NCBI RefSeq assembly: GCF_964340395.1
Contig: NC_135552.1
Coordinates: 27,562,181 to 27,626,180 of the forward strand
DNA: 64,000 nucleotides
DNA from: Glandiceps talaboti
Lineage: Eukaryota; Hemichordata; Enteropneusta; Spengelidae
Direction of reading: 5' to 3'
Part shown: positions 58,576 to 64,000 of the stretch, piece by piece
How the letters are laid out: every line of letters starts with the position of its first letter
How positions within the stretch are numbered: the first letter of the stretch is position 1
Translations under genes and position numbers: made by a program
Notes under the pieces: model-generated
Told to the model about the DNA's origin: nothing
Seen by the model: the letters and a program-made list of their open reading frames with translations, nothing else
Database searches by the model: none

Positions 58576-61500
58576 CTTGTCAGGTGTGAAGAAGACAGAA
58601 GGTGTGCATCAAGTAGCTGTATCTTGTGAAAGGTGACTGTAACTACTTCTAACTGGTTCTAACTGGTTAAAGTGGAAATGGTACATGAAGTGTTTGTAAC
58701 TGGTCCACCACACCACCAGTTGGTCAAATTGAAGTTGTAGCTAAACTGGTTATAACTGGTCAGAATGAAAGTGACTAACTGGTTGTAACTGGTTATAAAG
58801 TCAAAGACTGGTTGTAACTGGTTGTAACTGGTTGTAACTTGTTGTAATTCATAAAAGTTGAGTGGCTGTAATAAGTTTTAATTAACTCTTAACTGATAAA
58901 AAAGGAAAGGGAAAGTCAGCTGTATATGGAATTTGCAACTAAACAGGACAAAATGTCTAAGTAGGGTAACAGCTGCTGATAACATTACACTACCTCCTCA
59001 GGCTTTCTCTTATAAACAAGTGAATTTAGAATCTAATAATAGACAGATAGATAAGTTTTATTAGATGTATTCAGCAGTATTGAACATGCACATTATCAAA
59101 TTGTTGTTTACGTCCTCATTTACAAGTAAACAAAGAGAAAACCATGAAAACAAAGAATTTTCATGAATGCACTTCAGATGGTTGCAGGATTGAAAAAGTG
59201 TTTGGCTGATCAATCACTTGATAATCTAATGAGTTATTATAATAATAATAATAATAATGATAATAATAATCTTTATTTATACTGGATAGTTCTTTAAGCA
59301 TATAAACACTTGTCTCCCAAGAAGTCCAGTGAGGGCCATCCCTCATGGGTTCAGTGTTAATGCAGGAGGAAACCGGAGTACCCGGGGAAAACCTGTGTTG
59401 TTCGGTAGAGTCAAACTGAACGACACTCTTCTTACTTACAGCATGGTAAATGTAATCGAACCCTGAATGGGGTTCGAACCCTGACCACAGTGGTGGGGGC
59501 AAGTGGTTTAACCACTTGGCCACCGACAACCCAAAAGTATTTTGAGTCCATGTAAACAATGCTATAATTGATTTAGTGTTCATCATATATGATATGTCTA
59601 TCATAAACATTCTGCCAACTCTCCTATTACTGATACAACCTGTGAAAAGATATCGGTGCGTTTGCTTGAATGAAGTAAGCCAAGGAATTAAAACTTCATG
59701 CAAAGACAAAATTAGATAAAAACAACAATAATCCTGAACAGATACAAAAACAACAGTGGATGCTTCTGATGTAGGGTCATGTGATGCTTTTATCAGTTTG
59801 TTTATGTCTGTGGAAGTTTAATGTAACGGTAATAGTCAGTCTCAACTAGTGCGTAACATTCCATCAGAGTTGTCTCCTGTGGTGTTTATACTTTCATAGG
59901 TTTCCGACACTAATTACATTGTATGTCTTTGCATGAAATGTGTCTCATTCCTGCTTACCACAAGCAAGCAAATGCACCGGTATTTTTTTGTTCGTTGTAA
60001 ATGATAAGTGGAGGTCTGGCTACTCAGTACTTGGAACATGTTTTGGTTACATTTGTTATAAATTTGTAAAAGGTATTCACCCTGATAAGATGAGAATAAT
60101 GAAACTAATGTTCAGATTATGAAGTGACTGACGACACACAGTCACAGTTTTCAACATTTTGCTTTTGCCTCTAACTTTTAATTCACCTTAGGTTATACTC
60201 CCTATTTGACATAATTTGGAGTCTTCAGTTTCATTCATCCTTTATATAAACTCCATGCTGTTGGAGAAAATTATAGATTTGAACTTCAGCCAATTGATTT
60301 TGAAAAACTCAATTTTTGCATTTATTCTGGAAAGTTGTTTTTGACATTAACAATATGTAAACAAGATATTGTACACACTAGATGTCTGTGTATTGTAGTG
60401 AAGTCTGGGAAAGTGTCTGCAAAGTTTAAGAAGGAAATCTCAAAAGCTTGTTCTAGAAAAATAGAAACATGCAAGTGAACATTATTGTTTGGGACTTAAT
60501 ACCTCTCTGTATTAACCATGGATAAAGTTTGCAGACACCTATCAGTGTTAAAAGACAAACCCAATACTAATTTACTAATGGTTTGCAGACACCTATCAGT
60601 GTTAAAAGACAAACCCAATACTAATTTACTAATGGTTTGCTTACCTCAATAAATGTATGCTAGATATACTATGTGTTGATATTATGCTTACTGTAAAATG
60701 TAAAGACCAAGGTTTCAATCCTAGGTTCTCGTATTTGTGTTATCCTATCAGATGGAGCCATAATGCAGGATCATTCATTTATTCTCAACCAACTTTTTCT
60801 ATATTTCTGCATGCCAGATAACTATTTTGCACACCAAAATTTCAATACCTCTATCTGAACTGAGCCGTTATTAGCATTACATATTGTGCACTGTATATTT
60901 AGAAAGTTTAAAAAGCTAAACTGTGCAATGAACAAAGTGAAATGAGATTCCAAGTGATAGTCAGATAAAAACTCTTGAAATACTTCCTGTATAAGTAAGG
61001 ACCTATTATTGTATGTTATTTCAGACCTGTACAACCTTTAAATATCATAGTAACCCATTACATCTACATAGTACAGCAGAAGAAAGTACAGCTAAGCTGT
61101 AAGCAGTGCTGGAACAAACGTCAGAATGGATACAATTGCATGTGTGTGTCTCTTTCAGAGGATGATTTATATACATTGCAATACAATCGTGATTTACTAA
61201 TCAAAGACTACATGACAGACAATACATGTCCCTGTCATCATTTTGAGAGACAAAACAAAACCATTCATCATATTTTGATTGTACACTATATGTGGACTAT
61301 ACCATGCAGACTGTGTAACAATTGTATTACAATGTATATAAATCACCCTCTGCAAGAAACAGACACATGCAACATTTCCATCCATTCTGACTTTTTTTCC
61401 TGCCCAGTTTACTTTCTTCTGCTGTCTGTATATTCTCTTTCTCCCAGCTTGTACTTAGTTTTGTACAAACAAATACCCCCTAGGGTGAAAGAGATTTTGT

Positions 61501-62425
61501 AATAGATACATGAAATTCAATTTCATGCCAAAATTTTGACATGGAAATTGTAAAATAAGCTAAGATTTTCATCACTACACTAGGAAAACTCTTGTTTTAG
61601 TGTCGTGCAGCCACAGCTAACAAGAAGTAGACATTGACTAGGGAAAAAAAGACACAACAGAAAAGACAGACATGGCCACTTTCAACAATAAAGTAACTGA
61701 TACAATGGAAGCCAGTTAAGATGAAACAGATGGTCATCTGGCGAGACAAATATTTTACTAAATATTGTTATGTATCATTGTCTACATCAGCAAAACTCTA
61801 ATTACTGTAACAGTTCTATAAATCCTAACATCTTCCATCATACATACTTTGACATACAGTTGTTATATATTTTTGTTGAGCCTGACATTTTTGTTTCAAG
61901 TCGGCTGTCTTCCATTGTAATCCATACTTGTGTATTTTAGACCCTTTTACTGCATGTATGTAAACATTGATGTGTTATAAACTAGTCAAGGTGAGGGGTC
62001 ATAGGTTACAGGTCAAAAAGGGGTCAGGTGTAGTTTGCACTATAGATTTTTGTACTGATAATGTACTGTCCCATTGTAAAAGACAATAGGACTGCTCCAG
62101 TGAGAAACATAAATGGGGTAAAATATATTACTTCAGGAGTCAAGGGACACTATGTAAAGTATACAAGAGTTTCATCAATGCAGTATTTGTATGTATGATG
62201 TGTATAATATTGTATTTTAGGCATCAATTTTTTATTTAACATAGATAGTGTACATGTCTGCAGAAGCAGATTCAATTCATTTATTTGGTCTGAAAGTAAA
62301 AACCTGGGCAAGTGCATAACAAATGTATAATGTGTGATTTGTATATTCTGTAAATAAGGTCTTACAAGATGTAAAGGAGTGGCTTTATGTGTCTGTATGG
62401 AAAGTGCTATGAGCTGAATAAAATT
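58576..62425 (+). other. UBR3 3' flank and probable long 3' UTR
   Basis: No coding exon is seen after the stop. The first 300 bp has degenerate TAACTGGTTG repeats (58,640-58,870). AATAAA signals occur near 61,687 and at 62,417-62,422; which one is used cannot be decided. A 54-bp duplication lies at 60,528-60,640 (TTTGCAGACACCTATCAGTG in both). Confidence 0.5.
59231..59532 (-). mobile_element. tRNA-derived SINE (family B)
   Basis: On the minus strand it starts GGGTTGTCGGTGGCCAAGTG with A box TGGCCAAGTGG (59,512-59,522) and B box GGTTCGAACC (59,471-59,480), the layout of a Ser/Leu-type tRNA head. A conserved body CCGGGTACTCCGGTTTCCTC resembles the core of widespread animal SINEs. The 3' end is AAATAAAG plus an ATT tail, like the LINE at 12,590-13,627. 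An open frame of 182 aa over it is fortuitous. Confidence 0.8.
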
Positions 62426-62429
62426 GTGA

Positions 62430-63010
62430 TTGCAAAGTCAGAAGGTGTGTTGTGTTGTGTTGTTGTTGTTGTTATTGTTAGCCCCCAAACGGGCAACTTC
62501 TGAAGGGGGGGGGGGGGGGGCTATAGGAATGACCCATGTCCGTCTGTCTGTCCCTCTGTCCATAGAGAGCCGTATATCTCAGATATCATTCTCGCAATCT
62601 CCAAAGTTATTACTCCTTCCACGACACTGCAAAATGCAGTGCGTCTTGGTCGACAGTGCCATAAAAGAGGCTGTGGTTTAAGCACAATGAGACACCCATG
62701 ACTCAATTTCAACCATACAGATAGATTGTCCCATCCAAGCTGTATGTTTCAACCAAACTTGGTACACATGTGAAACCTTATATGATACATACCCAGGGAT
62801 ACGTATGCCACTATAATAAACAATTATACTATACTATGTGTTTTTAAACTTGGTGACCTGACCTTTATGGCAAAATGGTGGCCATATTTGTGGCAAAACT
62901 ACACATTTTGCTGTATACCTAACAATGTTTAGTTCATAGAGATGCCAGGTGTCTACCCTCACATCAATTGTGAACTTTCTAATGAGACCTTGACCTCAAC
63001 CTTCAAGGTC
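62430..63010 (+). repeat. Decayed dispersed element
   Basis: Contains GTCCGTCTGTCTGTCCCTCTG, TTTCAACCAAACTTGGTACA, a G17 run and TGACCTCAACCTTCAAGGTC. These phrases look like a repeat family common in invertebrate genomes; no coding sequence is seen. Confidence 0.45.
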
Positions 63011-63234
63011 GAATAGCTGAAATTTGTCCTTCACCCATAAATCCACACAATACACAACATAGCGCCCTCCACCAACTATGTACACAGAGACTCTATTTAA
63101 TGTGAATAGATCTGTTTCAACGGATCTCATGTCTATGACGAGAACTATTGCATAGCCATAGATCAGCCATGTAGACAGTCTGAGAGAGACATTGTACAAG
63201 ACTATATAATTATGATCATGGGCCTCACACTTCT

Positions 63235-63375
63235 GGTTCAAAAGCTGCTCCTGAACAGCACTCCTAGTGGCTAAACTGTACAATCTTTTGTCTTTTTGAT
63301 AACTGGAATATGAACAGCACTCCTAGTGGCCATCTTATACAATCTTTTGTCTTTTTGATAACTGGAATATGCCTC
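63235..63375 (-). repeat. Dispersed repeat with GGCCACTAGG core (copy 4, duplicated)
   Basis: Two adjacent copies of GAACAGCACTCCTAGTGGCC-like sequence followed by TCTTTTGTCTTTTTGATAAC. It is the inverse of copy 1 at 25,130. Confidence 0.75.
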
Positions 63376-63505
63376 AGTCAGTGGAGTGTCCTTCCAGTGT
63401 TCCTAACTTCCATAGGTCTAACTTGTGTATTCATTTACACATATTACAAAAATCAAATATCACCATACTTTTAGCACTACTGAACCACACTATACATGTG
63501 ACACA

Positions 63506-63890
63506 CAGACAGACAAACATTACACCAGGCTATAGCACTGGTATTCTACACGTGCACACACAATTTAGGCTATAGCACTGGTATTCTACATGTGCACACA
63601 CAATTTAGGCTATAGCACTGGTATTCTACATGTGACACACAGACAGACAAACATTACACCAGGCTATAGCACTGGTATTCTACATGTGCACACACAATTT
63701 AGGCTATAGCACTGGTATTCTACATGTGCACACACAATTTAGGCTATAGCACTGGTATTCTACACATGCACACACAATTTAGGCTATAGCACTGGTATTC
63801 TACACGTGCACACACAATTTAGGCTATAGCACTGGTATTCTACACGTGCACACACAATTTAGGCTATAGCACTGGTATTCTACATGTTCT
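63506..63890 (+). repeat. 40-bp tandem array, about 9 copies
   Basis: The unit is TTTAGGCTATAGCACTGGTA plus TTCTACATGTGCACACACAA. Two units carry a longer ACACAGACAGACAAACATTA insert, suggesting a higher-order unit. Confidence 0.93.
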
Positions 63891-64000
63891 ACACATAATT
63901 CATACATGACAACAAAATACACTCACATAAATGAAGAGTACTCCAAAGTTATCAAATGTTTGTTAGTTTTATTTCATATACACAATTCTTCTGTTCCATT

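Noticed and set aside
59161-59709. 182-aa minus-strand open frame
   Set aside because: It runs across a tRNA-derived SINE and its ATT tail; no protein family is visible.

Overview
This is animal nuclear DNA: AT-rich, intron-rich, with canonical GT-AG splicing, tRNA-derived SINEs, LINEs, an LTR retrotransposon and many micro- and minisatellites. The gene content (UBR3, and a C-type lectin/LDLa/EAR-propeller protein) fits a non-vertebrate bilaterian, for example a hemichordate, lancelet or spiralian. The species cannot be fixed from sequence alone. All three host genes lie on the + strand.

Region 1 (about 355-7,910) is the 3' part of a gene for a secreted or surface protein. Its exons encode an LDLa module, a C-type lectin domain, three more LDLa modules and, in one large last exon, an EAR/EPTP beta-propeller. 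The 5' end lies outside the window, and one exon join upstream of the lectin domain is unresolved. Region 2 (7,911-10,544) is intergenic and holds a near-perfect foldback element with a 9-bp target duplication. Region 3 (10,545-19,062) is a five-exon gene of about 420 aa that I do not recognise. Its introns carry two LINE fragments in opposite orientation and arrays of dispersed repeats.

Region 4 (21,233-58,575) is a complete UBR3 ubiquitin-ligase gene. I could assemble 34 exons by hand with consistent splice phases, giving 5,574 nt, 1,857 aa and a stop codon. The order is UBR box, helical body, acidic Ser/Thr-rich exon, RING-H2 split over four exons, and a Cys-rich C-terminal (UAIN-like) domain. 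Its introns hold most of the repeats in the window. At least six exon boundaries have been locally tandem-duplicated into the adjacent intron, several with intact extra splice sites.

Intron 24 of UBR3 contains a full-length, apparently very young Ty3/gypsy-type retrotransposon (42,815-51,172) in antisense orientation. It has 646/647-bp LTRs differing by one base, a 4-bp target duplication, a primer site matching tRNA-Trp, a polypurine tract, and intact gag and pol frames. Pol lies in the -1 frame, and a UUUAAAC slippery heptamer followed by a potential pseudoknot sits just before the gag stop codon.

Region 5 (58,576-64,000) is the 3' flank and probable long 3' UTR of UBR3, with a tRNA-derived SINE, dispersed repeats and a 40-bp tandem array. 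The strongest unusual signals are the recoding site in the retrotransposon, the repeated exon-edge duplications in UBR3, an intron-like segment bounded by direct repeats inside the LTR, and the 103-bp-arm foldback element.
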